Positions 31,084 through 39,442 are shown, numbered from the stretch's first letter. The stretch: DNA of 57,616 nt from an uncultured Oscillospiraceae bacterium (GCA_934565795.1 CAKTIM010000012.1:1-57616), one strand, 5' to 3'. Numbers and translations are program-made. Notes: a model not told the origin generated them from the letters alone.

Positions 31084-32790
31084 TTGCCCATTTTGTGCCG
31101 GTTCGTAACTGACATAGACACCTCTGCGGGTGTTGACGGTTACATCAGGCACGGGCATGGACGGGGTATCCGGGATAAACAGGGCACCGACACAGTTGTA
31201 GTAGATGGTCAATTTCTGGACCCATTCGCCGTTGATTTTCTCGGCTTGGTGAACCTCAATGTGGTTGACCAATTCGTTCAGCATCCGGGGTGTCAGCTTC
31301 TTGGCACGGGTATACTTGCAGACGGTAGCCAGAAACATATCCGTAGAAACGGAATCACCGCTGAGCTTGTCCAGCTCTTTGCGGAGAGCTTTGATTTTTT
31401 CGGATAGCTCCGCCTGTTCTTCTTCGTAACGCTGGGACATTTTTGCGAAGCGTTCGTCTGACAGCTTCCCGGAAATGTTATCCTCGTAGATTCGTTCAAA
31501 CAACCCATCCAGTTCACTGTCACGGGCTTGCGCTGTCGCAAGCTCTTTTTGCTTAAGCTTGCGTTCCAGCTCTACCGCCTTTTGGGTGCTGCCCATAATA
31601 GCCTGTTGAAATTCGTCCTCGTAATGTACGGCATACTTTGTAAGCCGCCTGATCTCACCCAAAACCACCTGTTCCAGGAAATCCACACGGATATAATGGG
31701 TAGAAGTGCAGCTGCCCCGGCCACTGTTGTAGTTGGAGCAGTTGAAATACTTGATATCGTGATTGCCCTGGTTGAAATGGTAGTTCAGATTATGACCGCA
31801 ATCCGCACATACCAACAGGCCGCAAAACATATTCCGTTCCCCGTCTTTGGGTTTCCGTCTGCGGATTTTCCCACGCTTTTCCTGAACCTGTTCCCAAATG
31901 GCACGGTCAACCACTGGCTCATGGACATTCTCGAAAATGGCCCAGTTCTCACGGTCATTGGGAATCCGCTTTTTGTTCTTGTAAGACTTGGAATAGGTCT
32001 TGAAGTTCAAAACGTCTCCGCAATACTCCTGCAATGACAGAATATTGACGATGGTAGAAGGGTTCCACTTTGTGGATGGCTGCTGCGTTTCCTTTCCAGG
32101 CTTTCGGATGCCTTTTTTCAGCCAGTAGGCACGGGGCGTGAGGATACCTTCTGATTCAAACATGGAGGCGATTTGCTCCGTCCCATATCCTTCCAGAATC
32201 AGATTATAGGTCCTGCGGACAATGAGGGCGGCTTCCTCGTCTACGATCCAGTGCTTCGGATTATCCGGGTCCTTGATGTACCCGTAAGGAGGCGGCCCCA
32301 TTGGTTCCCCGGCATTGCCCTTGATCTTATTGCTGATACGGCGCTTCTTGCTGATATCCCGGGCGTACCACTCATTGAACAGGTTGCGGATAGGGGCTAA
32401 CTCATTTTCACCCTCTGCTGTATCGATATTGTCTGAAACAGCCACCAAGCGGATATCGTGTTCCGGGAAGAACTCCTCCATGAGCCGCCCTACCTCAATG
32501 TAGTTACGGCCCAGCCGAGAAAGATCTTTGACAAACAGAGCAGAGGCCTTGCCTTCTTCCAGCTGACGCATCATTTCATTGAAGCCGGGACGATCCATGG
32601 TAACGCCGGAAACGCCGTCATCCACAAAGGTGACGATATTGGTGTATCCCATGTCCTTTGCCATCTTGGTTAACAGCTTTTTTTGATTGCTGATACTGTA
32701 GCTTTCCCCTTCCAGATTATCGTCACGAGACAGGCGGGGATAGATGAACGCGGTAACGTCGCGTGTTTTCTTGTTGTTCGACTTTTTCAT
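31081..32790 (-). CDS. Large serine recombinase (TndX/TnpX-like integrase), 569 aa
   Basis: This recombinase excises and integrates the element through a Ser-DNA intermediate. The N-terminal catalytic domain has FIYPRLSRDDNLEGESYSI, with the nucleophile Ser in RLSRDD, and then DDGVSGVTMDRPGFNEMM. A recombinase domain follows (GPPPYGYIKDP), then a zinc ribbon (CGLLVCADCGHNL and later FNCSNYNSGRGSC), a coiled coil (430-500) and a DUF4368-like tail. Length is typical. The start MKKSNNKK has AAAGGAGG upstream; the longer frame is not needed. It is read toward the tRNA, at the very end of the element. Confidence 0.93.
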   Translation of the reverse strand: MKKSNNKKTRDVTAFIYPRLSRDDNLEGESYSISNQKKLLTKMAKDMGYTNIVTFVDDGVSGVTMDRPGFNEMMRQLEEGKASALFVKDLSRLGRNYIEVGRLMEEFFPEHDIRLVAVSDNIDTAEGENELAPIRNLFNEWYARDISKKRRISNKIKGNAGEPMGPPPYGYIKDPDNPKHWIVDEEAALIVRRTYNLILEGYGTEQIASMFESEGILTPRAYWLKKGIRKPGKETQQPSTKWNPSTIVNILSLQEYCGDVLNFKTYSKSYKNKKRIPNDRENWAIFENVHEPVVDRAIWEQVQEKRGKIRRRKPKDGERNMFCGLLVCADCGHNLNYHFNQGNHDIKYFNCSNYNSGRGSCTSTHYIRVDFLEQVVLGEIRRLTKYAVHYEDEFQQAIMGSTQKAVELERKLKQKELATAQARDSELDGLFERIYEDNISGKLSDERFAKMSQRYEEEQAELSEKIKALRKELDKLSGDSVSTDMFLATVCKYTRAKKLTPRMLNELVNHIEVHQAEKINGEWVQKLTIYYNCVGALFIPDTPSMPVPDVTVNTRRGVYVSYEPAQNGQ

Positions 32791-32888
32791 AAGTCCTCCT
32801 TTTAACAGTCGAGCAACGAATTGTGTTTTCTTCTTCACGCAACAATTATACCGCGCTTAACTGTTATTGTCAGCTGATATTCTGAAAA

Positions 32889-33077
32889 TCACAAACTTTT
32901 TTCGCAGTCCGCCTGCATGAGGCGCAGGAGAACTTCACCAAGGGTATTGCTGTTTTCGGGCTTGAATACCGGCTGAACGACAAACGACCTGCCAGAAATG
33001 TGGTAGGTCGTTTGTGCGTCAAGAGGATTTTGTTTGGATGGAGCAGTCTGTTTTTTCGATATATTTTCTTGCTTCAT
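32889..33077 (-). CDS. TnpW-like transposon-encoded small protein, 62 aa
   Basis: The C-terminal half (TTYHISGRSFVVQPVFKPEN, then SNTLGEVLLRLMQADCE) matches the small TnpW proteins found beside serine recombinases of Tn4451-type elements. The function is unknown. GAGAGGG precedes the ATG. It lies about 100 bases upstream of the recombinase on the same strand and is likely co-transcribed with it. Confidence 0.8.
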   Translation of the reverse strand: MKQENISKKQTAPSKQNPLDAQTTYHISGRSFVVQPVFKPENSNTLGEVLLRLMQADCEKSL

Positions 33078-33485
33078 AATTCCCTCTCAAATGATTGTTT
33101 TTGCGATTGGACAGCGAACAAACGGCTGCTTGGCCTGTGGGTAGCCCCACAGCAGCTCCACGGGAATCTCACCCCCCAGCATCCCGCTGGACCCTACCCA
33201 TTGCCTGCGACGCTCTGAACGCTCGGACTATGGCTGTAAGGGAGTACCTGACCCTCTGTGTGTCGTCGCCCATGCGCTGCCAGGCGCATTTTGCGGTGCG
33301 GGTGGGTATCGCTCACTTCACAGAAGGTCACAGCGCACCCGCCGTCCGGCTTGGCACAGAAGGGATGTATTTGTCTGCCTTTATGCTGCGCCGGCGTTGT
33401 CTGCCGGGCTTTCTTTTTCAAAGTGCAGGAGCTTCAATGCCAGACCGCTGGGGCAAGGAAGGGAGGGAAACTTGCCCCGTAGGTC
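33078..33485. other. G+C-rich region with no supportable gene between tnpW and the HTH gene
   Basis: About 400 bases are without a credible start and ribosome binding site on either strand. Open frames here have skewed composition (Arg, Pro, Ala, Cys) and no domain. It contains several short palindromes, such as CTGTGGG...CCCACAG near 33136. A leader RNA or structured noncoding RNA for the integration genes is possible. Confidence 0.5.
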
Positions 33486-33725
33486 TTAAACAGGCAGCAC
33501 CTTAAAGCCCGTCACGATGCTGTGGATCAGCTTCGTTTCCAGCCGGAGACACATATCTTTATCTACATACCAGTATGTATTTCCGTATTCGTCATTCAGG
33601 ACCCTGGTGGAGAGTCCCCGGATGTACCGCCTGAAATGGGCGGCTACAGCGACCAGAGAATTTTCGTCCCCATCTACCGCCGCCAGAATCACAGGCACCG
33701 GGAGGACACCTACCTGTCCGGCCAT
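33486..33725 (-). CDS. Helix-turn-helix protein of the Tn916 Orf8-like type, 79 aa
   Basis: The core VILAAVDGDENSLVAVAAHF followed by RRYIRGLSTRVL resembles the helix-turn-helix domain that begins 'A-x-x-G-D-x-x-A' in Tn916 Orf8-like proteins. These act with the sigma-like protein next door to control transfer genes. Tyr-Gly-Asn-Thr and the aromatic YWYVDKDMCLRLE tail complete it. It overlaps the sigma gene by 16 bases and has GGAGGG upstream of the ATG. The function is inferred from the family. Confidence 0.8.
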   Translation of the reverse strand: MAGQVGVLPVPVILAAVDGDENSLVAVAAHFRRYIRGLSTRVLNDEYGNTYWYVDKDMCLRLETKLIHSIVTGFKVLPV

Positions 33726-34144
33726 TCAAATCCCTCCTTCATCAAATAGTCATGCAGTTCTTTCAGGGTCGTAAGCCGCCGTTTGGATACGGTTTGACGA
33801 AGAAGATTCAGCTTCTCGCCGATCTCCCGATCATTCAGATCCAGGAAATAGGACAGAAGGATCACATTCCGCTTTCCTTCCGGTAGCTTCGCCAGAGCGT
33901 CCGCCAGAAGGTCGCCAGTCACCACCACCGGGAGGCCCTGCACTTCAAAGACATGCTCGTCTGTGAAATACCGGTCTGCCACAGCAGTCTGCTCCTGTTC
34001 GGAAGGGGTCAGATCCTCCAGAGATTTTTCCAGTTCCCTGCGGCGGGTATATTCCCGCTGAATACGCCTGGCCTCGTTTTTCAAAACCGTCACGCAAAAT
34101 GCGTGAAACTGATTTTGAATACGCCTCTTTTCGGAGTCATTCAT
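33710..34144 (-). CDS. Sigma-70-like (Tn916 Orf7-type) regulator, 144 aa
   Basis: The C-terminal region 4 domain, LPEGKRNVILLSYFLDLNDR followed by EIGEKLNLLRQTVSKRR, is a classic sigma-70 helix-turn-helix. The N-terminal half is charged and helical (EARRIQREYTRRRELEKSLE). There is no region 2, so it may act as a small activator rather than a full sigma factor. GGGAGGTGAG precedes the ATG at 34144. Transcription order is this gene, then the HTH gene, then toward tnpW and the recombinase. Confidence 0.87.
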   Translation of the reverse strand: MNDSEKRRIQNQFHAFCVTVLKNEARRIQREYTRRRELEKSLEDLTPSEQEQTAVADRYFTDEHVFEVQGLPVVVTGDLLADALAKLPEGKRNVILLSYFLDLNDREIGEKLNLLRQTVSKRRLTTLKELHDYLMKEGFEWPDR

Positions 34145-34496
34145 TTTTCTCACCTCCCTTCGCAACCGCGAAGGCGGGTGGATGATTTCTCCCTTTGTCT
34201 TAGTAATCCAGGAAGCCTTAAATCAGCAACCGGAATCTGGAAATTCTTTCAAAAATTTTTTAGGCGCAAATAAAACGAGTAGGTTACCTGCTATCTGTGG
34301 AATTGGGATACTAGGAAAGGGAAAAGCCTGCTTCCCTTTTGCTTTAAGGGAAGCAGGCTCTACGCTTTAGCGACTGGTTCATAACTCGATTCCATTTTCA
34401 GTTATATTATATCAACCATGTATTCTTTTTTGCATGTGGGACAGTATAACGGGAATTTGACCATAACAGTTCGGCGGATTTGGAAGAACCTTTGGG
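34145..34496. other. Intergenic region upstream of the sigma-like gene
   Basis: This holds the minus-strand terminator at 34324-34359 and the likely regulatory DNA of the sigma-like gene (34145-34320), which is A+T-rich. No coding frame is seen. It marks the junction between the conserved integration module and the cargo block. Confidence 0.6.
34324..34359 (-). terminator. Terminator of the cargo operon
   Basis: On the minus strand AGCCTGCTTCCCTT pairs with AAGGGAAGCAGGCT around a 7-base loop and leads into TTTTCCC. It is about 140 bases after the SH3 lipoprotein stop codon. Confidence 0.85.
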
Positions 34497-34910
34497 TTAA
34501 GTGGGGTCGGTAGATGGCTCGCTGTCATTGAGTTGCACTAAATCCATAAGAATCCATCCCTGATCGATACGTCCCCATTCGTTACCATCAGCGATGGTAA
34601 CGACTTCATACACCGTAATTTCGGTCCCCACTTTGAGCTGCGTGACCACCTTATAGTTTCCACCAGCATTCTCACGGACGTTTACGGCTTCAGCCTTTGG
34701 GATTTTTCTGATCACACCAGGAGTCCCTGCCGCCTCAGAAGGCTCAGACTCCGTGGGCACTTCTGCTGTAGGCACTGTAATGGCTTCCTCAGCCACTTCA
34801 GTGGTTGCAATGGTAGACATCAGGGTAGATTCATGGTGGTCCTTGCGGCATCCTGAGAGTACCCCAAGTATCATACAGATGGTAAGCAGTAAGCAGACAA
34901 ACTTCTTCAT
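34497..34910 (-). CDS. SH3-domain lipoprotein in the cargo operon, 137 aa
   Basis: Lipoprotein signal peptide MKKFVCLLLTICMILGVLSG with Cys at position 21, a Thr/Glu/Pro spacer, then one bacterial SH3 domain at about 70-125: EAVNVRENAGGNYKVVTQLK, EWGRIDQGWILMDLV. The SH3b fold usually binds peptidoglycan. It is the last gene of the unit peptide-permease-ATPase-lipoprotein. A role in immunity to, or surface retention of, the exported peptide would be reasonable. This is inferred from context only. Confidence 0.8.
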   Translation of the reverse strand: MKKFVCLLLTICMILGVLSGCRKDHHESTLMSTIATTEVAEEAITVPTAEVPTESEPSEAAGTPGVIRKIPKAEAVNVRENAGGNYKVVTQLKVGTEITVYEVVTIADGNEWGRIDQGWILMDLVQLNDSEPSTDPT

Positions 34911-34995
34911 AGAAAATTAGACTCCTTTCATGTAAACCACAGTGCGGATTACTTTCTTGCTGCGCAACGCAATCATGAATCCAGACAAAATCCTT

Positions 34996-35664
34996 TTACT
35001 GATCTGAGGTAATCCGGCCATCGCTGATCGTAATCTTTCGGGGACACAAATCCGCAAACCCCTCGTTGTGCGTTACTAGAATGATGGTATGGCCTGCCCG
35101 GTTCAAATCCAGCAGCAACTCCATGATCTCCTGTGCGGAGGCCTTGTCCAGATTTCCTGTAGGCTCGTCCGCAAGAAGAATTGAGGGCTGATTGATGAGT
35201 GCTCTGGCAATGGCGACCCGCTGCCGCTGTCCGCCAGAAAGCTGTGATGGCAGATGATTCAGGCGGTTGCCGATGCCAAGCCGGTCTGCCAACGGGCGAA
35301 CCTGAGGCATGGGGAGTTTTCCTCCATCCAGCATAGCGGGAACCAGGATGTTCTCCTTTGCCGTTAGGATCGGCAGCAGCTTGAAATCCTGATAGATGTA
35401 CCCGATTTTCTGTCTGCGCAGTTTTGCCGATTCCTTATCGGAAAGACTGTGGATATCCTGTCCATCCAATAGAACCTTCCCTGCGCTGGGTTTATCGACA
35501 CACCCGAGTAGATTCAGAAGGGTCGTCTTTCCTGAACCGGACTGACCCACGATGGCAAGCATGTCTCCCTGTTCCACAGAAAAACATACGTGATCCACGG
35601 CGTGAATCTCCGTATCACCCTGCCGGAAGGCACGGCATAGGTCTTTCACTTCTAACAAAGGCAT
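34996..35664 (-). CDS. ABC transporter ATPase (MacB/LolD type), 222 aa
   Basis: Walker A is GQSGSGKTT, the Q-loop is IGYIYQDFKLLP, the signature is LSGGQRQR and Walker B is ILLADEPTGNLD. The class is that of exporters and mechanotransmission systems that pair with FtsX-like permeases. It starts 17 bases after the permease stop with GGAGGACC upstream. It probably powers export of, or immunity to, the small protein encoded upstream. Confidence 0.92.
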   Translation of the reverse strand: MPLLEVKDLCRAFRQGDTEIHAVDHVCFSVEQGDMLAIVGQSGSGKTTLLNLLGCVDKPSAGKVLLDGQDIHSLSDKESAKLRRQKIGYIYQDFKLLPILTAKENILVPAMLDGGKLPMPQVRPLADRLGIGNRLNHLPSQLSGGQRQRVAIARALINQPSILLADEPTGNLDKASAQEIMELLLDLNRAGHTIILVTHNEGFADLCPRKITISDGRITSDQ

Positions 35665-35681
35665 AGGGGGTCCTCCTTCTC

Positions 35682-37616
35682 CTATTTCGTGTTTTCAAGA
35701 ATCTTATGAAGTGTGTATTTCACCGGCAGCCAAAAAATAATGACTGTAAACACAGCAATCACGGCGTAGATACAAAGCACTGGGCCTGAGACAATGAAGT
35801 GCCGATTTTCTTGCATCCTGATCCAGGGAATCGCAATCAGATACGGCAGTATCACCGCAGAAGCGGCCCCAAGCCAAACCGGGATCAGTTTTAATAGTTG
35901 TCTGCGTGACCCCCCCACCTGAAACAGAATCTTTAGCATTGGCGCGCAGCTCTGTACATATGCCGCCAGACGAACCCAGATGATTTGCATTGCTACCAAC
36001 ATCAGAATAGAGAAGATCCAGCTCATAAGGAGCAAGCGCCCTTCCTGCCGTTTAGCGTTGACATCAATACCATTTTGGAAGTTATTCACACGGTAGGCAC
36101 TGGGCATATGCTCCCGAAGGGCGTTTTCCAATGCTTTTGCACTTTCGGCACTGGAATAGACATACAGTATGTTTACCGGCGCATCTGCCATCAGTTTTTG
36201 CATCAACGCATCACTGATATAGACATTCACCTTCCAGGGGTCCTGATTTCCTGTTTCAACAATTCTCGTCAGAGTGACTTCGATTTGCTCCCCAAGATGA
36301 TTTGATCTCTCCAGGTGGTAAACGCCCAATGCTGTTTCCCCTTCTGGCAGATCTGCCGCAATCTCATATTCCTCCAGCGGTGGCGATTGGGGCGCAAAAT
36401 CGCTATAGGAGTGAATATAAACCATAAACGAGTTCCCATCGGGCGGGACCAGCAAGTACGATTCTGTGATATCCTTAATCTGTTCTACCCTCCCTGCTCC
36501 GGCCAGTTCATCTGCAATTCGCAGCTCTTCCGGGGAGAAGCCCGAATCGCCGGACATGACAACGATGAGTCCTTCTACAATACTGTGCGTATTTTGCGCA
36601 TTGACGTTCAAGTATCCGTTAAACAGCAGGATAAAGGCAGTCACCAGAGGAACGAGAATCAGAAGGCAGCGAACAATCGGCGGTTTTGTCCGGCGAACCC
36701 ACAGGTAAGGCAACGAAGTGGATTGTGTCCGAGGCTGCTTGTACTTTCTGCTGCGGGGGCGATGCATCAGAGAAACCGCCAGTGCACAAAGGCACACCAA
36801 GAAGTAGAATAGAATCTCCAATGCGGTGGTCCTTGGATTCATATAGAAAACTTCCCACATTGTTGCAGAATCCGCAGTGTTCCCAAGGAAATGCTCATAC
36901 AGATACCGCATGACAACCCCGGATAAACCGATTGCGCCTAAGGCAGCGAGCGGAAAGATAACTCCGAACTCCGCCAAAAACAACTGGACAACCTGTCCTT
37001 CTGTTGCGCCAAGGGCACGCAAATCTGCTGTTTCCTGGGAAAATCCTGTGATGTGATTTCCGTAAGCACTGTAGACGATCAAGCCCGAAAAGAGCACCAA
37101 TGCGATATTTAAGTACAAAACCTTCCGCATATAGGCTACCGTGTCGGGCGAATATTTTATAGCTTCGCCCCACATATCGTAGGCATACCCCACGATCTCA
37201 AGATTGCGGCTGCTTTTATCCATTGCAGAATGAAGGGCAGCCATGATCCGCTGATCTTCGGCGAAATAGTCGTTAAATTCCTCGTCGGACATGGAGTTTA
37301 ACAGTTCCAGATCTGAAGATGTTTTCCAGAATTCCTCAGACTCATAGCTCAGGTAGATTGTGCCATCCTCATAAAATGGTTCTGTCAGACCATCAATATT
37401 GCGAAACAAGTCCAGATCCTCTGGTGATGCTTCCAAAATATGTATGGCACATCCTCTGCTGATGCTATTGAGTTGTAGCCGTGCGCCGTACTCCAGGCTG
37501 TCCAGATAGGTAGATACCACAAGTGGCAGCAGGAACGCGCACAGCATGATCCAGAACAGGGAAAAATGACGTAGGAACCTTCGCTGGAAGGAACGACGGA
37601 GATATTGGCAAATCAT
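35682..37616 (-). CDS. Large FtsX-like ABC permease of the cargo operon, 644 aa
   Basis: An N-terminal helix (about 18-38), an extracytoplasmic domain (40-160), three to four helices (165-290), a second helix near 320 with another extracytoplasmic domain (340-535), and three C-terminal helices (545-640). ETADLRALGATEGQVVQLFL is the typical coupling segment of the MacB/FtsX family, and VGGSRRQLLKLIPVWLG is its second copy. The two-domain plan and size recall the bacteriocin-associated membrane proteins of lactococcin-972-type systems. It has AAAAGGAGGG upstream and follows the small secreted protein gene by 77 bases. Confidence 0.85.
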   Translation of the reverse strand: MICQYLRRSFQRRFLRHFSLFWIMLCAFLLPLVVSTYLDSLEYGARLQLNSISRGCAIHILEASPEDLDLFRNIDGLTEPFYEDGTIYLSYESEEFWKTSSDLELLNSMSDEEFNDYFAEDQRIMAALHSAMDKSSRNLEIVGYAYDMWGEAIKYSPDTVAYMRKVLYLNIALVLFSGLIVYSAYGNHITGFSQETADLRALGATEGQVVQLFLAEFGVIFPLAALGAIGLSGVVMRYLYEHFLGNTADSATMWEVFYMNPRTTALEILFYFLVCLCALAVSLMHRPRSRKYKQPRTQSTSLPYLWVRRTKPPIVRCLLILVPLVTAFILLFNGYLNVNAQNTHSIVEGLIVVMSGDSGFSPEELRIADELAGAGRVEQIKDITESYLLVPPDGNSFMVYIHSYSDFAPQSPPLEEYEIAADLPEGETALGVYHLERSNHLGEQIEVTLTRIVETGNQDPWKVNVYISDALMQKLMADAPVNILYVYSSAESAKALENALREHMPSAYRVNNFQNGIDVNAKRQEGRLLLMSWIFSILMLVAMQIIWVRLAAYVQSCAPMLKILFQVGGSRRQLLKLIPVWLGAASAVILPYLIAIPWIRMQENRHFIVSGPVLCIYAVIAVFTVIIFWLPVKYTLHKILENTK

Positions 37617-37693
37617 AGACTGCCCTCCTTTTATGACCTAATGCTTAATGGTTTTCTTTTGATAGATCTGTGTGAGTCCTATTTGATATGTGA

Positions 37694-38041
37694 TTATCTT
37701 CCGGGGTTCATGCATCCGTGGCCAAACTCATGACGAGTTGTAGTCTTATTGGTGTTATGCCCGTAGGCGCAAACATCCGCCTCGGTGACGGTGTAATAAG
37801 AATAGTCGCACCGAGCATTGCCTCCCAAGGACTCGCTGTAGTAGTAATGTACTCCGTGTTGCGTCGCAGAAGTGCTGATTGTTTTTCTGGTTGTATCCTT
37901 TCCGCATACAACACCATTGCTAAACCGATAGCTACAAGAGCCAGCGGCAAACGCAGTTACCGATAACAGCGTTGCTGCCATCACGATGCAAAGCATACAC
38001 GCAATAATCTTACGGGTGTGAGTGTTCTTTTGATGTTTCAT
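37694..38041 (-). CDS. Secreted Cys-containing small protein, bacteriocin-like candidate, 115 aa
   Basis: The start is MKHQKNTHTRKIIACMLCIV, chosen because AAAGGAG precedes it. A signal peptide ends near SVTAFAAG (residue 33). The mature part of about 80 residues has five Cys (GSCSY, VVCGK, ARCDY, DVCAY, HGCMN), many Tyr, His and Thr residues, and ends HEFGHGCMNPGR. No homologue is recognised. A signal peptide plus a dedicated ABC permease/ATPase pair is the arrangement of lactococcin-972-like bacteriocins. The HEFGH string resembles a zinc-protease motif but may be chance. This is probably the effector of the cargo block. Confidence 0.75.
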   Translation of the reverse strand: MKHQKNTHTRKIIACMLCIVMAATLLSVTAFAAGSCSYRFSNGVVCGKDTTRKTISTSATQHGVHYYYSESLGGNARCDYSYYTVTEADVCAYGHNTNKTTTRHEFGHGCMNPGR

Positions 38042-38499
38042 TTGGTTCTCCTTTCCTTTTGAATAGACTGAAGCTGTCAACCATTGCCTATACCACTGAC
38101 AGCATATGGCAGTATTACTACAGGTTGTTAGCTGTGCACTTTCACTACCAACCTAAGGCGAATATGAACTGCTGATCAGGCAGATTCATATGAATAGATT
38201 TGTGCAGGTGACGCTTACACTTCTTCCCCTGGCTTCACCTGATATGCCTTTGCTGCCCCTCAAAAAATAGGCTTTCGGATAGGGCAGCGGCCAAAGCCAT
38301 GAACGTGAAAGATGTGTCACTCGGTGAACAGCAGTACCAGGATTACAACTAATATCTGGTCACGCCCCACCATAATTCAAATGCTTTTCCATTGGACGCT
38401 GCATAAATTATCTCTGCATGGGACTCACCCCTCTCAAAATTTTTATGCAACGAGAATATCCCTCGTTTCTGCATATGAGGAAATGTACAAAACGCTTGC
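38042..38499. other. Intergenic region between agrD and the small secreted protein gene
   Basis: This includes a 12-bp palindrome ATTCATATGAAT (38184-38195), the stem CAGGTGA (38205-38211) with TCACCTG (38235-38241), and AACGAG/CTCGTT near 38446. TATAGG near 38090 could be a -10 for the secreted protein gene. I found no ACAAACGAC pair here. A noncoding RNA comparable to RNAIII is conceivable but not shown. Confidence 0.45.
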
Positions 38500-38640
38500 T
38501 TACTTGAGTTCTTCCGGCACATCCGGCTGGTAAAGCATAAACCCGCAGGTACTGCTTACGCTTAAAACTGCCAGGAACATGGCAGCACTGGCAAGCAGAG
38601 CTCCTAACTTTACCATAGTATGATCAACCATTGTTTTCAT
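38500..38640 (-). CDS. agrD: AgrD-type cyclic autoinducer peptide precursor, 46 aa
   Basis: An amphipathic leader (MKTMVDHTMVKLGALLASAA) is followed by a hydrophobic stretch and the core SSTCGFML, then the conserved C-terminal recognition region QPDVPEELK. The core aligns with the staphylococcal AIP-I core STCDFIM and with its downstream VPKEL, so the mature signal is predicted to end in a Cys-to-Leu thiolactone of CGFML. The ATG has GGAGGAGG upstream and overlaps the end of agrB by 17 bases. AgrB would process it and the kinase at 40590 would sense it. It is too short for common gene finders. Confidence 0.88.
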   Translation of the reverse strand: MKTMVDHTMVKLGALLASAAMFLAVLSVSSTCGFMLYQPDVPEELK

Positions 38641-39226
38641 CGAGCTTCCTCCTCCCACGCTTATTTATCACAGCCAGCAACATTGAAAACCCTGCCATGC
38701 TGCTACCTGCAAAATACATATTGATCCATTGATTTTGAAATGTGAACAGGGAAAACAGCAAAATACATCCGATTAAATTACCTATACCTAGGGTTATGCT
38801 ATTCTGACGGCTTGTCCTGTGTTGGCATTCCTTCAATGGCTTGTTGGGTGCAGTTACCGGTGAGAATATCAGAATAATAACAAGGGTTACCGTACAGACA
38901 ATCGGCAATACTATCATTGGAAGTACACATGCTCTTACTATCAGCAGCACAAGGGAATAGAGAAGGGAAAATTCAAAAACACAGTGAAAATGTGTTTTCG
39001 CATGGTATCCGCCCCCGGACAGCCGAAGCGGCACAAATCCCGCAAGATATGGCACCCATAGGAACGGCTTCTTACCCACTGCGGAAATGATAATCAATGC
39101 CAAGACACCGGCCAATGAAGAATACAGTAGCTCCAGACCATACGCAAAAATATGAATTTTTTGAGGATCAATTACGGCCTGATCTGCCATTTTATTAGCT
39201 GTTTTTCTTGCCATTTCCTGAACCAT
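38624..39226 (-). CDS. agrB: AgrB-type peptide-processing membrane protease, 200 aa
   Basis: AgrB cleaves and cyclises AgrD. The catalytic His is in PLRLSGGGYHAKTHFHCVFE (GGGYHA motif, about residue 75). The catalytic Cys may be in RACVLPM or the CTV segment near residue 110. There are five to six hydrophobic helices. The start is at the second ATG (39226), 6 bases after GGAGGGG. It precedes and overlaps agrD. A promoter is seen at 39256-39284, next to a candidate LytTR operator. Confidence 0.92.
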   Translation of the reverse strand: MVQEMARKTANKMADQAVIDPQKIHIFAYGLELLYSSLAGVLALIIISAVGKKPFLWVPYLAGFVPLRLSGGGYHAKTHFHCVFEFSLLYSLVLLIVRACVLPMIVLPIVCTVTLVIILIFSPVTAPNKPLKECQHRTSRQNSITLGIGNLIGCILLFSLFTFQNQWINMYFAGSSMAGFSMLLAVINKRGRRKLDENNG

Positions 39227-39255
39227 TTGCATCCCCTCCGTTTCTTGTTAAAGCC

Positions 39256-39284
39256 AATGTAATTCATTGAGGGCAACATTTCAA
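39256..39284 (-). promoter_or_regulatory. Promoter of agrBD
   Basis: On the minus strand TTGAAA (39284-39279) and TACATT (39261-39256) are 17 bases apart, 30 bases upstream of the agrB start. Confidence 0.8.
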
Positions 39285-39294
39285 GGGGGTAGGC

Positions 39295-39324
39295 ACGAAC
39301 GACGTTTCAGGCGACACAAACGAC
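39295..39324. promoter_or_regulatory. Candidate LytTR (AgrA) operator shared by agrBD and xre
   Basis: ACGAACGAC at 39295 and ACAAACGAC at 39316 are direct repeats whose starts are 21 bases apart, two helical turns. Eight of nine bases match. The pair lies 10 bases from the agrBD -35 and 11 bases from the xre -35. A second pair with the same spacing lies at 39785-39814. Confidence 0.72.
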
Positions 39325-39335
39325 ACGTTTCGCTC

Positions 39336-39364
39336 TTGAAATAGTAGCTTTACTATTATATAAT
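39336..39364 (+). promoter_or_regulatory. Promoter of xre
   Basis: TTGAAA at 39336-39341 and TATAAT at 39359-39364 with a 17-base spacer. A second, weaker candidate is TTAATT-17-TATAAT at 39380-39408. Confidence 0.82.
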
Positions 39365-39371
39365 AATAGTA
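39351..39371. promoter_or_regulatory. Palindromic operator over the xre -10
   Basis: TACTATTAT ATA ATAATAGTA is a perfect 9-3-9 inverted repeat centred on the -10. Direct copies of AATAGTAGCTT at 39340 and 39371 flank it. This fits a site for repression by the Xre protein itself. Confidence 0.65.
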
Positions 39372-39442
39372 ATAGTAGCTTAATTTCTCGCAGCAAAATA
39401 GATATAATATCTGTAGAATGGTGAGGATTGCGAGGGGCTACT

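Noticed and set aside
33095..33505. Open frame of 136 codons on the plus strand between tnpW and the HTH gene
   Set aside because: It has skewed composition, no start signal and no domain; all supported neighbours are on the other strand.
37694..37740. HEFGH in the secreted small protein as proof of a metalloprotease
   Set aside because: The protein is too short for a known zincin fold and lacks a third ligand in the usual place; noted only as a curiosity.
38312..38533. Plus-strand open frame of 73 codons upstream of agrD
   Set aside because: It overlaps agrD on the opposite strand, lacks a start signal and gives low-complexity sequence.
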